A stretch of 64,000 bases of DNA from Tiliqua scincoides (lineage: Eukaryota; Chordata; Lepidosauria; Squamata; Scincidae), in the NCBI RefSeq assembly GCF_035046505.1, contig NC_089822.1:113415307-113479306 (forward strand), read 5' to 3'. The position numbers and the translations under genes are program-made. The notes beneath the pieces are model-generated. The model worked only from the letters and a program-made list of their open reading frames with translations. It was not told the origin of the DNA and made no database searches. Below are positions 53,601-63,131 of the stretch, one piece after another (within the stretch, counting starts at the first letter, position 1; each line of letters begins with the position of its first letter).

Positions 53601-56600
53601 ACACAGTGATTAGGTTCTGCAAGGGAGTGGGGGTTGTGTAATTCATGTGTTTGTAGCTTGGCCATGGCCCTTAGAAACATGTGCTGGGGGAGGAGTGGCC
53701 TGCTTGCTTGGTCTGTATGATCCAAAATAATATAACCAGATATAAAAATCACAACTTGGAAGGGAAAAGGGGATTTTCACATAACACCGGGACCTACTTT
53801 TTAGAATGAGAATCTGTCAGGACCCACCGGAAGTGATGTCATGGCTGGAAGTACCATCATCAAACAAATTAAAATAAATAATTATATTAAATTAAACAGA
53901 TAACTAAATAAGGAGAAGCCAGCCCTGTTCCACCAAGTGAATTTTCTCTATAGCCTACCTGCAATAACACCCCCCCTTACACAGAGAAGCCTGGGCAGAG
54001 CTCCGGGCAGGTGGGTGGGCGGGAGCTGTTGAATGAGTGTGAGGAAGCCCAAAGGTGTCAGGTGGGCAAGCAGATTCGAAGGGAGCGAAGCAGAAGTCTG
54101 TCAAGGCCGCCAGCCAAAGAATTGGTTGGCTGACAAGGGTCCTTGAGAGACCCCCTTCTTTCCTATAGTGTGCCTGCAACTCTCCAAAGTGACCCTCCCT
54201 GTGTTGGCAGTAAGGGCATTGGGCCACAACCCTATCCACACGGACCTGGGAGTAAGCCCCATTGACTAGAATGGGGCTTACTTCTGAGTAGACATGTACA
54301 GGATTGAGCTCTTGGTTGTACTCCTTCAAATATATGAGCAGGCAATTGACACTTCCCTCTCCTCTTCTCCCCCACCCCTCCCCACACCACACACACATTC
54401 CCCCATCTCATAATCAGTTATGTGTTGTTGGCATCCTTCAGTCTCCGAAGACTATGGTATCACGCTCTGAATGGTGGTTCTGGAACAGAGTGTCCTCTCC
54501 AGTGCACAAAGCCTGGGTAAAGTAGATAGGGAGGATAGACTGTTTACCATACAGCAAATCCCCCCTCTCCATGTCGCTGGAATGGTCCAACAGAAAGGCA
54601 GAAGCCAATACGGTTGGTTCCAGTGGCGTCACAGGAGTTGCCAGAACGTGACTGTGTTCAGCCACGAACTGCCTCAGGGACTCTGGCTCTGGATTTTGCC
54701 TCGAGGTTGACTCCTGAAGCCTTTTCCATAACTGGATGTAGCCACAAGGCAGTGGAGGTTTGGGGTCAGAGTTTTCCTTCTCTCAGATGAGCTGCCTTCC
54801 CAGGCTAATGAGTCCCATCTACCTGGTGGCTGTTTAGTCGACTCTTAGGACAAGTACAGGCAAACCGAGGGCATATTCTTATCCCCAGCCCCCAGGGGAG
54901 ATAATCAGTTAACACCTCTCCTATTGTCCCTTCCCTCACTCCTCCCCACCTTCCAAAGTCCAGAATGAGTTGCCTCACATTCTCTCTCTCCCCGCCCCCC
55001 CCATTTGATTCCTGCACTTGATTCAATCATGTCTCCTCATGCCCCTCACCCCACATTTCTCCAGTATGTGCTCAGTCTGACCTCCCTTTGCCAACACTTT
55101 CTGGCACTTCTGATAACAATTTGAACACACTACTTAAAACCATTTTTCCTCCTTTCCAAAAATCCCATATACTTCCCTCTCCAAGCTTCTTTTGAATTTC
55201 TTTAATTGTCATGTAATGATTTCATTGTATTAATTATATTAATTAAAAATTAATTGCAATGTAATTATATAAGTAAAAAATTGGCAGTGTGCCTTGTTAA
55301 TGTGCCGTGAGCTGAACAGGGTTGAAAATGGCTGACTAAGAGAGAGGGACTTCCTTCTTGGGTATTTTTTGGGGGCTGCATTTATCAGATTCGGACCATT
55401 CTGGTGTCATTGGATTCCTCTCCGCCTTCCTTTTCCAATGGACTAAGTCAGGGGTGTCCAAAGTTTTTGGCAGGAGGGCCACATCATCTCTCTGACACTG
55501 TGTCGGGGACCGGGGGGGAAAAAAAGAAGTAATTTACATTTAAAGTTTGAATAAATTTACATAAGTTTACATAATTGACTATATTAAAGATGAACTTATA
55601 TGAATGACTGAAGGTCTTGCAATAGCGCAAGGCCTATAAAAGGCCTGGCACAAAGCAAGGTCAACCTTTCCTTCGCTGCCACTGCTGCATCCCAGACATG
55701 AAACAACAAGCAGTGGAGGGAGCCCTCATCCCACAGCTCACGCAAGAGGTCAAACAGTTGCCCTCACACTGAGAGCAGTTGCGTTGGGCCAGTGCGGGCT
55801 CCAACAAATCTCCGGAGGGCCAGAGGCTCATTGGAGACTGGGGGCTCCCTGAGGGCCACATTGGGAGTCCTCGAGGGCTGCAAGTGGCCCCAGAACCAGG
55901 GTTTGGGCACCCCTGGACTAAGCAAGTTCGCCTTGCTTAGGGAAGGAAGGAAATACGATATGGCTCAGTTTCACTTTCCATAGGGCTCCATGCATTTGCC
56001 TTCTCAGCTATCAGCTTATCAGCTAAAGCTTTGTGACCCACCAACAATCAGGTCATGACCCACAGTTTGAGAAATCCTGTCCTAGAGCATCCCCAGCAGA
56101 TGTCTGTTCAGCCCCTGCTTGAAGATCTCCAATGAAGGAGAATCGACCAATGTCAGTAATCCTTGTAACAATTCATGGATTCTCTGCCCTTTCTGGAATG
56201 CAGCAAATAGAATTTAATTAGGAGCAACAGCATGAAAAGAACATGCAAATGAGCTGATAACCAGATGCAGTTTCCTTGCAATAGCCCCGTGGAGACTGAG
56301 CAACTTTGTCCCCCAACCCCATTTAATGGATGCAAAAGAGAAACCAGAAGGCTGAATGTCTGGCAGACACCCAAAAGCAGGACCCAGTGGTATAGCCCCT
56401 GGGAAAAGGAGAAATCCACTGCCTCTGGAGTTCACTATAACAAAACACCTATGAATGGATTTATGGCACTGAGCTGAAATCCAATTCATGTACACCACTT
56501 GTTTTGTTACACTTTTTCTTGAAAGGGATTAAAGAAGCAAATGTGAACTCACCAACAATTCTCAGTGATTGGTTGTGGGAGGCCTTTTCAAAGAGCTCCG

Positions 56601-59600
56601 CCTCAGGCCTCAGATCCAAAGCAGCCTGGCATCTGAATTCCATTCCATGGTCTGCTCGCTGAGCCATTAAGCTGTGAGTCACCACAAGATCACCTGCTGC
56701 AGCATTACTGTGCTCCTCAAATGTCTCCTGATACAGCTTTTCCCCACCTCTGAGAAAGGTCACAGTAACGTTCCGGATGGGGGCAACACCAGAAACACAA
56801 CACGTCAAGTTATACTTCTTGCCCACCTTCACCTTTGGCAATGGATCCAGGACTACGCGATTGGGAGCCCCTGGAACAATGGAAAACAGTGATAAATCTT
56901 CATTGGTTCATGCATTTCACAGGTGAAAAAAGAGCAAAATTATGCACTCAGAGCACAGTCACATTTATTGCCAGCGATGGCACAGCAGATGCTGCACTGG
57001 CACTAGCCACCACAAATGTGCCATAAAGTACATTTGCGATGATTCATGAGTGGGCAACACCAGTGGGAAGGCCTACATCACCCTGCCGGTGCTGTATCCC
57101 CACCAATGGCAGCTGGCAAAAGTGAGTGAAGAGCCAAGAAGAGCAGGGGAGGGTGGAACAAAACTGCAGAGGTGGTGTTTCTGGGTGGGGGGAAGATCAG
57201 GCCCAGGAGGGGCAGAATCAGTGGAGGAGGCCTCTGCCAAATCCTATGTTCCCTTGAGTGCCTGAAGGCCTTACATGGGGTATCTTGGACCTGCAATATC
57301 ACTGGCGCAGATTCAAGGAACCCCTTTTGTGAAGGCTGGAGCTTTACATGGGGTAAATGAACACATATTCCATTACCTCAAGAAGACCTCCAGCCTACTT
57401 CTAACCTATGCTGGACATGGCGTAGGACACTCTGCCCTGCTGCACCAGCCCAGGTTATCTACTTACTTGGCAATGATTGTTCTCATTGATGACATTTCCA
57501 GGTCTTAAGGACAGGGTCAACAAGGCCTGTGTCATCATTAGTCAGTTTCTTGACCCCCTCTCCAGTCCTCTTCTGGCAAATGTAGAATTGCTTTGGAATG
57601 GCAGGGAGCCCAATTGGTAGTGAGCCCCCTATGACCTGGGATCAAGTGGAGTTACAGACACACCATGGCAAATTGCTCAGGGTTCAACTGTTGAGTTTGT
57701 CATCTTGAGTTTGTCCATTCCAGATTTGGAGTACATTGACTAATAATTATTTGAGTTTAAAAGTTAAATAGTTATTTGATTTTTCTCTGTAAACCGCTTT
57801 GTGAACTTTTAGTTGAAAAGCGGTATATAAATACTGTTAATAAAAGCACACACCATGGGCACAACTTCCCTAAACATCATATCCTCTGCATGTTTAATGA
57901 AAATCTCTGAAAGGCAGCCTGAAACAGAAGATCATGAGGATAAACTGTACCTGAACCGATCCTGAAAATGGCACAGCTGAATTTTCCACCCAATTAACAA
58001 AATAATTTAATAAAAAAACTCTTCATACCCATAGAAAGGATTCTAACTGAGCCTTCTCCTAATATTCTAGTTTTCTATGGGTGACTTCTTGTCAGCCCCC
58101 TGGGGGATAATTATAGGCCCTCAGTTTGGCTGTACTTGTCATAAGAGGCAACTAAACAGCCACAGGTTAGACGGGACTCGACAGCCTGGGAAGGCAGCTC
58201 ATCTGAGAGAAGGAAAACTCTGATCCCAAACCTCCACTGCCTTGTGGCTCCATCCAGTTATGGAAGAGGCTTCAGGAGTCAACCTCGAAGCAAAATCCGG
58301 AGCCGGAGTCCCTGAGGCAGTTCATGGCTGAACACAGTCACGTTCTGGCAACTCCTGTGACACCACTGAACCAACCATATTGGCTTCTGCCTTTCCATTG
58401 GACCATTTCAGCGACATGGAGAGGGGGGATATGCTGCATGGGAAACAGTCTATCCTCCATATCTACTTTACCCAGGCTTCGCGCACTGGAGAAGACACTC
58501 TGTTCCAGAACCACCATTCAGAGCGCGATACCATAGTCTTCTGAGACTGAAGGATGCCAACAACTGTGGGTGACTTCTTGCCAAATTTGAACTGGTGGCC
58601 ACTGACAGAAAAGTCTCTGTGCCCCACTGAGTCCACTTCCCTTCAAATCATGCAGCATCTTCAAAGATCAGCCCTTTACACAAGATCTCAACACAGCCCA
58701 ATGTTTGACTTACGGTAGACTGTGATGTCTGCACCCTGAGACTGCAGCTGTTCACCATTGTCACAGTTAAGGTAGCACAATGGACGGGGTGTCCATTCAG
58801 TAACATTTTTGAGTCTGAAGGCTTTCCAAAAGGTCCCATTTTCAATGGTTTCCTTACTTAAGGAAGTCTCTATGCCAAAACCTGTGAAATGTTGGCAGTT
58901 GGTTGTGCAGTTGATCACCACAAAGCCTCCAAATTCCACCACGGGTTTTTGTGGCCGTATTCTCACGTGACGTTCTTTGTGAGCCCCTGGAAGTACAGAC
59001 ATAGCTCAATGATTTTTCTTTTAGTATCATTTTCCACAAAGACTTACAACTTAAATAAATATACAAAAAGATAAATAAATAATTTATATGATAGTGGGTG
59101 TCATGATCAGAGATGAAAAACTGTTGCCTTTTCTGTTGGTGTGAAGTTGGTTAGAATTCAAAAGACAGGTTTCCTTCCAAAATCATTTAAGTTTTGTTTT
59201 TTTTAAAGTGCAGTTTGGTTTGAAATCTCCTCCCAAAAGGTCAACTGAAAGAGGGCGGAGCTAAGTGGCCCCAAAGTACACAGAGGAAGAAGCTTCTGTG
59301 CATTCAGTGTGGGCAATTGGAGCAGAATCTCAGAGCCAAATACTGAGTAGTATTCACTGGCATTCCTGGAGTGGGGGGGGGGGGGCAAAATGCTAAATTT
59401 TTTCAGGTGCATGGATGCCTGTGTAAAGCATCCCCTCCCCCTTGCCTTCAGAGTCAGTTGCGGCTGCGAAAGCCTTTGCTTTTGCATTCACAACTGGCTC
59501 TGAAGGCAAGGGGGAAGGGGCTTTACACAGGTGTCCCTGCATCTGAAAAAGTGTCGTTGTCGTCCCCCCCGGAATGTATTCATCTCTGGTCACGCTGCTG

Positions 59601-62600
59601 AATGATTTCACTTGATACAGCCAACTGGTTTTCTTCACAGAAAAAACTAAAATTATTAAGGGCCCTTCTAAGTCCCACTGGGGTCCTTGAAAGGATAACT
59701 GCTACCAAAAGGGCTGTTTTGTTTAGGGGGAATTATTCCACTACCCTTTTAGAACCTCAGGATCGCAGGCTGGATAACAAGACAGAGTAATGCAGAGAAA
59801 TTCCCTTTTAGCTTAAAGAGGAGACTCGGAGAAAGATAACTTTTAATAAAAGATTATAGCTTTATTACAAAAGCACAAAGGTAAACATAAAGCACATGGA
59901 AAAATGATATGTTTCTTGGTCCTAGTACTTGAATCCAGTGTAACTAGCTTTCATGGTGGTTGCGTGTGGAGAGTATTTGGTGCATCCGAGGAAATTAGAA
60001 AAAGGGAAGGTTGTAGGGAAGGATTTTAGTTCCTGGTCTGCCAAACCCAGTTGCTGACTAAAGATGGGGAGAGAAGGGGAGAAAAAAAGGGGGGAAGAAG
60101 GGAAAAAGTTCCAGACGCGAGATAGTTACCTGTCTTGTAGAGTAGTTGGATGGGGGGGGGAGTCCTGTGTGGAGGACCCTCTGACACAACACAGATGTGT
60201 TGGTCCTTGGAGGGGGGAGCCAGAGAGTGTGAGGGGAAGCCCTCACTTTAAATGGGTCTTCTGACTGTGCTGAGCTGGAGGATAACTTCCTTACTACCAG
60301 CAGGGTGCTTGGGAGTGTGTGAAAGGATTATCAGCAAAATTCAATGGGGTCTAATGGCTGGCTTCCTAACTGGGGGAACTCAAACAATACCATGAGTCAG
60401 CAACACACAGAAGGCAGTTCAGATTTGCATAAAGTACTTAAGCAGTGATTGGGCTAAAACAATACAATGAATACAGTAATGTAGGAGACTGGGTTAAAAC
60501 AATAATGTATGAGACACTTAAACGATGATGACCATAGGGAGGTGGATTTAAGATGCCAGACTTCTTCCTAGGGAGGTGGATTTAAGATGCCAGACTTCCT
60601 CCTATAATGTGTTTGCATAAACAGTGATTGGATTAGGAGACACTTTTGCATAAACAATGATTGGGTTAAAACAATGAATAGGAGACACTTAAACAAGGAT
60701 TTACTATGCCAGACTTCTTCCTATAATATGTGAATCCTAGGGAGGTGGATTTTGTAACCATGAGCTTGTGACTTGCCCAGAGTTTTGGAAAAGTGTGCTG
60801 GGAGAAGTGTGGCCTGCATGATGTTTTAGTAACATAACCAGATATAAGATCACAACTAAAAGGCAAAAGGGGATTTTCACATAACACCTGCGTCTGAAAA
60901 AGTGTTCCCCCTCCCGGAATGTATTCATCTCTGGTCACACTGCTGAATGATTTCACTTGATACCGCCAACTGGTTTTCTTCACAGAAAAAACTAAAATTA
61001 TTAAGAGCCCTTCTAAGTCCCACTGGGGTCCCTGAAAGGATAACTGTATTGTCTGCATACAATAGGTCAGATATTGTACGGTTAACTAATGCTGGAGGGT
61101 GGAAGTCGGGAGAGCTCAGGTGATCCACCAAGCCATTTATATTGATGCTAAATAAAAGGGGGGCAAGAACACAACCCTGCTTTCCACCCTTATAAGTTGA
61201 AATAGCATTTGAGAGATGTCCATACCTAGAACATCTCTCCCTAGAAGGGTATTTTTGGGAGGTTGCATTCATCAGATTGGGACCATTCTGGTGTCATTGG
61301 ATTCCTCTCTGCCTGCCTTTTCCAATGGACTAAGGGAGCTTCGCCTATTCATAAGGAAACACGATACGGCTCAGTTTCACTTTCCATAGGGCTCCATGCA
61401 TTTGCCTTCTCAGCTATCAGCTTATCAGCTAAAGCTTTGTGACCCACCAACAATCAGGTCATGACCCACAGTTTGAGAAACCCTGAGAAACCCCTAAAGC
61501 ATATGTTGAGCCTCTGCTTGAAGATCTCCAATGAAGGAGAATCAACCAATGTCAGTAATCCTTATAACAATTCATGGATTCTCTGCCCTTTCTGGAATGC
61601 AGCAAATAGAATTTAATTAGGAGCAACAGCATGAAAAGAACATGCAAATGAGCTGATAACCAGATGCAGTTATCTTGCAATAGCCCCTGGGAGACTGAGC
61701 AACTTTGTCCCCCAGCCTGATTTAATGGATGCAAAAGAGAAACCAAAAGGCTGAATGTCTGGCAGACACCCAAAAGCAGAACCCAGTGGTATAGCCCCTG
61801 GGAAAAGGAGAAATCCACTGCCTCTGGAATTCACCATAACAAAACCTATGAATGGATTTATGGCACTGAGCTGAAATCCAATTCATGTACACCATTTGTT
61901 TTGTTACACTTTTTCTTGAAAGGGATTAAAGAAGCAAATGTGAACTCACCAACAATTCTCAGTGATTGGTTGTGGGAGGCCTTTTCAAAGAGCTCCGCCT
62001 CAGGCCTCAGATCCAAAGCAGCCTGGCAGCTGAATTCTGACCCATGCCCCACTCGCTGAGCGGTAAAGGTGTGGGTCACCACAAGATCACCTGCTGCAGC
62101 ATTACTGTGCTCCTCAAATGTCTCCTGATACAGCTTCTCCCCACCTCTGAGAAAGGTCACAGTAACATTCCGGATGGGGGCAACATCAAAAACATAACAC
62201 GTCAAGTTATACTTCTTGCCCACCTCCACCTCTGGCAATGAATCCAGGACTACGCGATTGGGAGCCCCTGGAACAATGGAAAACTGTAATAAACCTTCAT
62301 TGTTTCATGCATTTCACAGGTGAAAAAAGAGCAAAATTATGAACTCAGAGCACAATCATATTTATTGCCAGCGATGGCACAGCAGCTGCTGCACTGGCAC
62401 TAGCCACCACAAATGTGCCATAAAGTACATTTGTAATGATTCATGAGTGGGCAACACCAGTGGGAAGGCCTACATCATCCTGCCGGTGCTGTATCCCCAC
62501 TGTATTGGGGATACAACAGTATTGGCTTCTGCCTTTCCATTGGACTATTTCAGCGATGTGGAGAGGGGGGATTTGCTGCATTGGTAACAGTCTGTCCTGT

Positions 62601-63131
62601 TTCTATCCTACTTTACCCAGGCTTCGCGCACTGGAGAGGACACTCTGTTCCAGAACCACCATTCAGAGCGCGATACCATAGTCTTCTGAGACTGAAGGAT
62701 GCCAACAACTGTGGGTGACTTCTTGCCAAATTTGAACTGGTGGCCACTGACAGAAAAGTCTCTGTGCCCCACTGAGTCCACTTCCCTTCAAATCATGCAG
62801 CATCTTCAAAGATCAGCCCTTTACACAAGATCTCAACACAGCCCAATGTTTGACTTACGGTAGACTGTGATGTCTGCACCCTGAGACTGCAGCTGTTCAC
62901 CATTGTCACAGTTAAGGTAGCACAATGGACGGGGTGTCCATTCAGTAACATTTTTGAGTCTGAAGGCTTTCCAAAAGGTCCCATTTTCAATGGTTTCCTT
63001 ACTTAAGGAAGTCTCTATGCCAAAACCTGTGAAATGTTGGCAGTTGGTTGTGCAGTTGATCACCACAAAGCCTCCAAATTCCACCACGGGTTTTTGTGGC
63101 CATATTCTCATGTGACGTTCTTTGTGAGCCC
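50516..63131 (-). CDS. ICAM-like gene, 5'-incomplete, duplicated D1-D2 exon pair, D2-like exon and membrane exon
   Basis: This is a second ICAM-family adhesion receptor gene, whose start lies beyond the right edge. In transcription order the exons are D1 (62859-63131), D2 (61950-62267), D1' (58714-58986), D2' (56553-56870), a D2-like domain (51810-52109) and a membrane exon (50516-50637). All internal exons are phase 1-1 with good GT/AG sites, so D2 to D1' splicing is in frame. No signal-peptide exon was found between the two pairs. That favours one gene with up to five Ig domains; two genes, one missing its first exon, is the alternative. D1 has GIETSLSKE, the LFA-1-binding type of motif, and the double-cysteine pattern NCTTNC/CYLNC. 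Its place just upstream of ICAM5 on the same strand fits mammalian ICAM4 or ICAM1, and the very short tail recalls ICAM4. I leave the symbol open. Confidence 0.8.
50638..51809 (-). other. ICAM-like gene, last intron
   Basis: 1.2 kb with a miniature inverted-repeat element at 51314-51498 and nothing else recognised. Confidence 0.5.
51314..51498. mobile_element. miniature inverted-repeat element (family of 9123-9301)
   Basis: It has GGGTCCAATCTATCCAAC at the left and GTTGGATAGGATTGGGCCC at the right; the flanks TTG/TTA give at best 2 of 3 matching bases. Confidence 0.55.
51810..52109 (-). CDS. ICAM-like third Ig domain exon (D2-type, no D1 partner)
   Basis: A 300-base phase 1-1 exon encoding PPEYVTVELKRSPGHSW, then YNLTCHIINAIPDSNFTVSF and QDHGQEITCHVTLNLEE. 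The spacing and the DHGxxxTCxxxLxL block mark it as ICAM D2-type. Acceptor at 52110-52111, GTGAGT donor at 51804-51809. No D1 exon was seen between it and the D2 exon at 56.5 kb. The joint from that D2 exon gives an in-frame Ala codon. Confidence 0.85.
52195..52735 (-). mobile_element. LINE 3' end, reverse orientation
   Basis: The plus strand starts TCAATTTCAATTTCAAAACC and TTTATTAGGCATTAGCAC, the complement of a LINE tail with a polyadenylation-like TAATAAAGG. The downstream part has a minus-strand frame (52314-52505) of LINE character. Confidence 0.5.
52844..53786. mobile_element. solo LTR fossil nested in a hAT-type element
   Basis: A 943-base insertion starting TGTTA and ending TAACA, bounded by a 4-bp target duplication CCGG (52840-52843 and 53787-53790). 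It interrupts the repeat that begins CAGTGGTTCTCAAAC at 52817 and resumes at 53787. A related sequence lies at 59700-60887. TG...CA ends, a short TSD and absence of internal genes mark a solo LTR of an old retrovirus-like element; a 4-bp TSD fits class I endogenous retroviruses or some Gypsy relatives. It is a non-coding relic. Confidence 0.6.
54425..54900 (-). mobile_element. LINE 3' end, reverse, within a hAT-like element
   Basis: It reads GTTGGCATCCTTCAGTCTCC on the plus strand, the complement of the end of the 58120-58562 copy. It cuts the family-specific sequence ATCTCATAATCAGTTA...ATTGTCCCTTCCC of the surrounding element. Confidence 0.65.
55449..55915. mobile_element. hAT-type miniature element, absent from the paralogous copy
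   Basis: It starts CAGGGGTGTCCAAAG and ends TTTGGGCACCCCTG, with flanks GACTAAGT/GACTAAGC. At the matching place in the other duplicate (near 61330) the sequence runs GGACTAAGGGAGC without insertion. Confidence 0.85.
56153..56295 (-). other. candidate alternative membrane exon, copy 1 (uncertain)
   Basis: About 260 bases past the D2 donor, an AG at 56296-56297 precedes an open stretch in phase 1. It encodes GNCIWLSAHLHVLFM, a leucine-rich span, a basic HSRKGRES and a stop at 56153-56155. That is the shape of a membrane anchor with a short tail, and it would give a two-Ig receptor. The upstream tract is a poor polypyrimidine tract, and differences from the other copy show no bias to silent sites. 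It may well be chance. Confidence 0.2.
56553..56870 (-). CDS. ICAM-like Ig domain 2 exon, copy 1
   Basis: The second copy of the D2 exon, 318 bases, open throughout, with acceptor at 56871-56872 and GTGAGT donor at 56547-56552. It reads YNLTCCVSGVAPI and EFRCQAALDLRPEAEL. Compared with the other copy the replacements are concentrated at 56631-56682, in the strands before the second core cysteine. Confidence 0.9.
56871..58713 (-). other. ICAM-like gene, intron between D1' and D2'
   Basis: It contains a dispersed repeat from about 56940, a SINE-like tail (57770-57845) and a LINE 3' end on the plus strand (58120-58562). No exon was recognised. Confidence 0.5.
58120..58562 (+). mobile_element. 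LINE 3' end
   Basis: It ends AGAGCGCGATACCATAGTCT and GACTGAAGGATGCCAACA, as in 12383-12862. The last 185 bases recur at 62520-62708 through the segmental duplication. Confidence 0.65.
58714..58986 (-). CDS. ICAM-like Ig domain 1 exon, copy 1
   Basis: The second copy of the D1 exon, nearly identical to that at 62859-63131. It keeps both splice sites (acceptor 58987-58988, GTAAGT donor 58708-58713), the reading frame, the paired cysteines and GIETSLSKE. It therefore looks functional rather than a relic. Confidence 0.9.
59536..59700. repeat. direct repeat flanking the LTR fossil, left copy
   Basis: About 160 bases, repeated at 60888-61045 with few differences. The right part is LINE reverse-transcriptase sequence on the minus strand. 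The two copies sit immediately on either side of the LTR at 59700-60887. Confidence 0.8.
59700..60887. mobile_element. LTR fossil, related to 52844-53786
   Basis: It shares its first and last stretches with the LTR at 52844-53786 and is longer because of short internal repeats (around 60530-60740). It begins TG and ends CA but has no matching target duplication. Instead it is bordered by a 160-base direct repeat, so the flanks have probably been rearranged. No internal viral gene was seen. Confidence 0.55.
60888..61272 (-). mobile_element. LINE reverse-transcriptase fragment with direct repeat at its left end
   Basis: On the minus strand the frame reads KGGKQGCVLAPLLFSININ and LLYADNTVILS, the motif-4/5 region of a non-LTR retrotransposon reverse transcriptase; the catalytic YADD is YADN here. 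It continues through FCEENQLAVSSE and then leaves the family. The first 158 bases repeat those at 59536-59700. It is a short dead fragment. Confidence 0.7.
61552..61694 (-). other. candidate alternative membrane exon, copy 2 (uncertain)
   Basis: The counterpart of 56153-56295 in the other duplicate. It has the same length, an open frame and the same AG (61695-61696) and stop positions. Retention of the frame in both copies is the only support beyond composition. Confidence 0.2.
61950..62267 (-). CDS. ICAM-like Ig domain 2 exon, copy 2
   Basis: An ICAM D2-type exon of 318 bases starting APNRVVLDSLPEVEVGKK, with core cysteines in YNLTCYVFDVAPI and EFSCQAALDLRPEAEL. Acceptor at 62268-62269, GTGAGT donor at 61944-61949. 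It differs from the copy at 56553-56870 at 22 bases, changing 13 residues. Confidence 0.9.
62859..63131 (-). CDS. ICAM-like Ig domain 1 exon, copy 2
   Basis: An ICAM D1-type exon of 273 bases. It contains QKPVVEFGGFVVINCTTNC, the integrin-contact motif GIETSLSKE and the second cysteine pair CYLNC, and ends DITVY before a split Arg codon. Acceptor at 63132-63133, GTAAGT donor at 62853-62858. It differs from the copy at 58714-58986 at two bases only, both replacements (Val/Met and Arg/Trp). Confidence 0.9.

Larger units (their letters stand above)
52110..56552 (-). other. ICAM-like gene, 4.4-kb intron, repeat-filled
   Basis: It holds a LINE 3' end in reverse (about 52195-52735), a hAT-like element split by a solo LTR (52817 to about 53960), a GC-rich hAT-like element (about 53970-55345) itself split by a reverse LINE 3' end (54425-54900), a further hAT element and the start of the segmental duplication. 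No D1-type exon was found in it. Confidence 0.55.
55357..59553 (-). repeat. tandem segmental duplication, copy 1 (with D1'-D2')
   Basis: This stretch is repeated at 61256-63697. It carries the D2' and D1' exons, introns and several older repeats that both copies share, including a LINE 3' end at about 58378-58562, so the duplication is younger than those insertions. By eye the D1 half differs by about 1 percent and the D2 half by about 3 percent outside the exon. Copy 1 alone contains a hAT miniature element at 55449-55915. Confidence 0.9.
58987..61949 (-). other. ICAM-like gene, stretch between the two D1-D2 pairs
   Basis: A signal-peptide exon was looked for on the minus strand, as a hydrophobic ATG frame followed by a GT donor, and none was seen. 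The stretch holds duplicated intron sequence, LINE fragments, the LTR fossil and repeat-derived sequence. Confidence 0.55.

Noticed and set aside
59041-59120. GTAAGT donor upstream of D1' as a possible signal-peptide exon
   Set aside because: The sequence before it is AT-rich with stops and has no hydrophobic ATG frame; the same holds at the duplicate place.
61552-61818. 88-codon frame as a free-standing membrane protein gene (also 56153-56419)
   Set aside because: No promoter or splice support for an independent gene; only the shorter part is kept as a candidate alternative exon.
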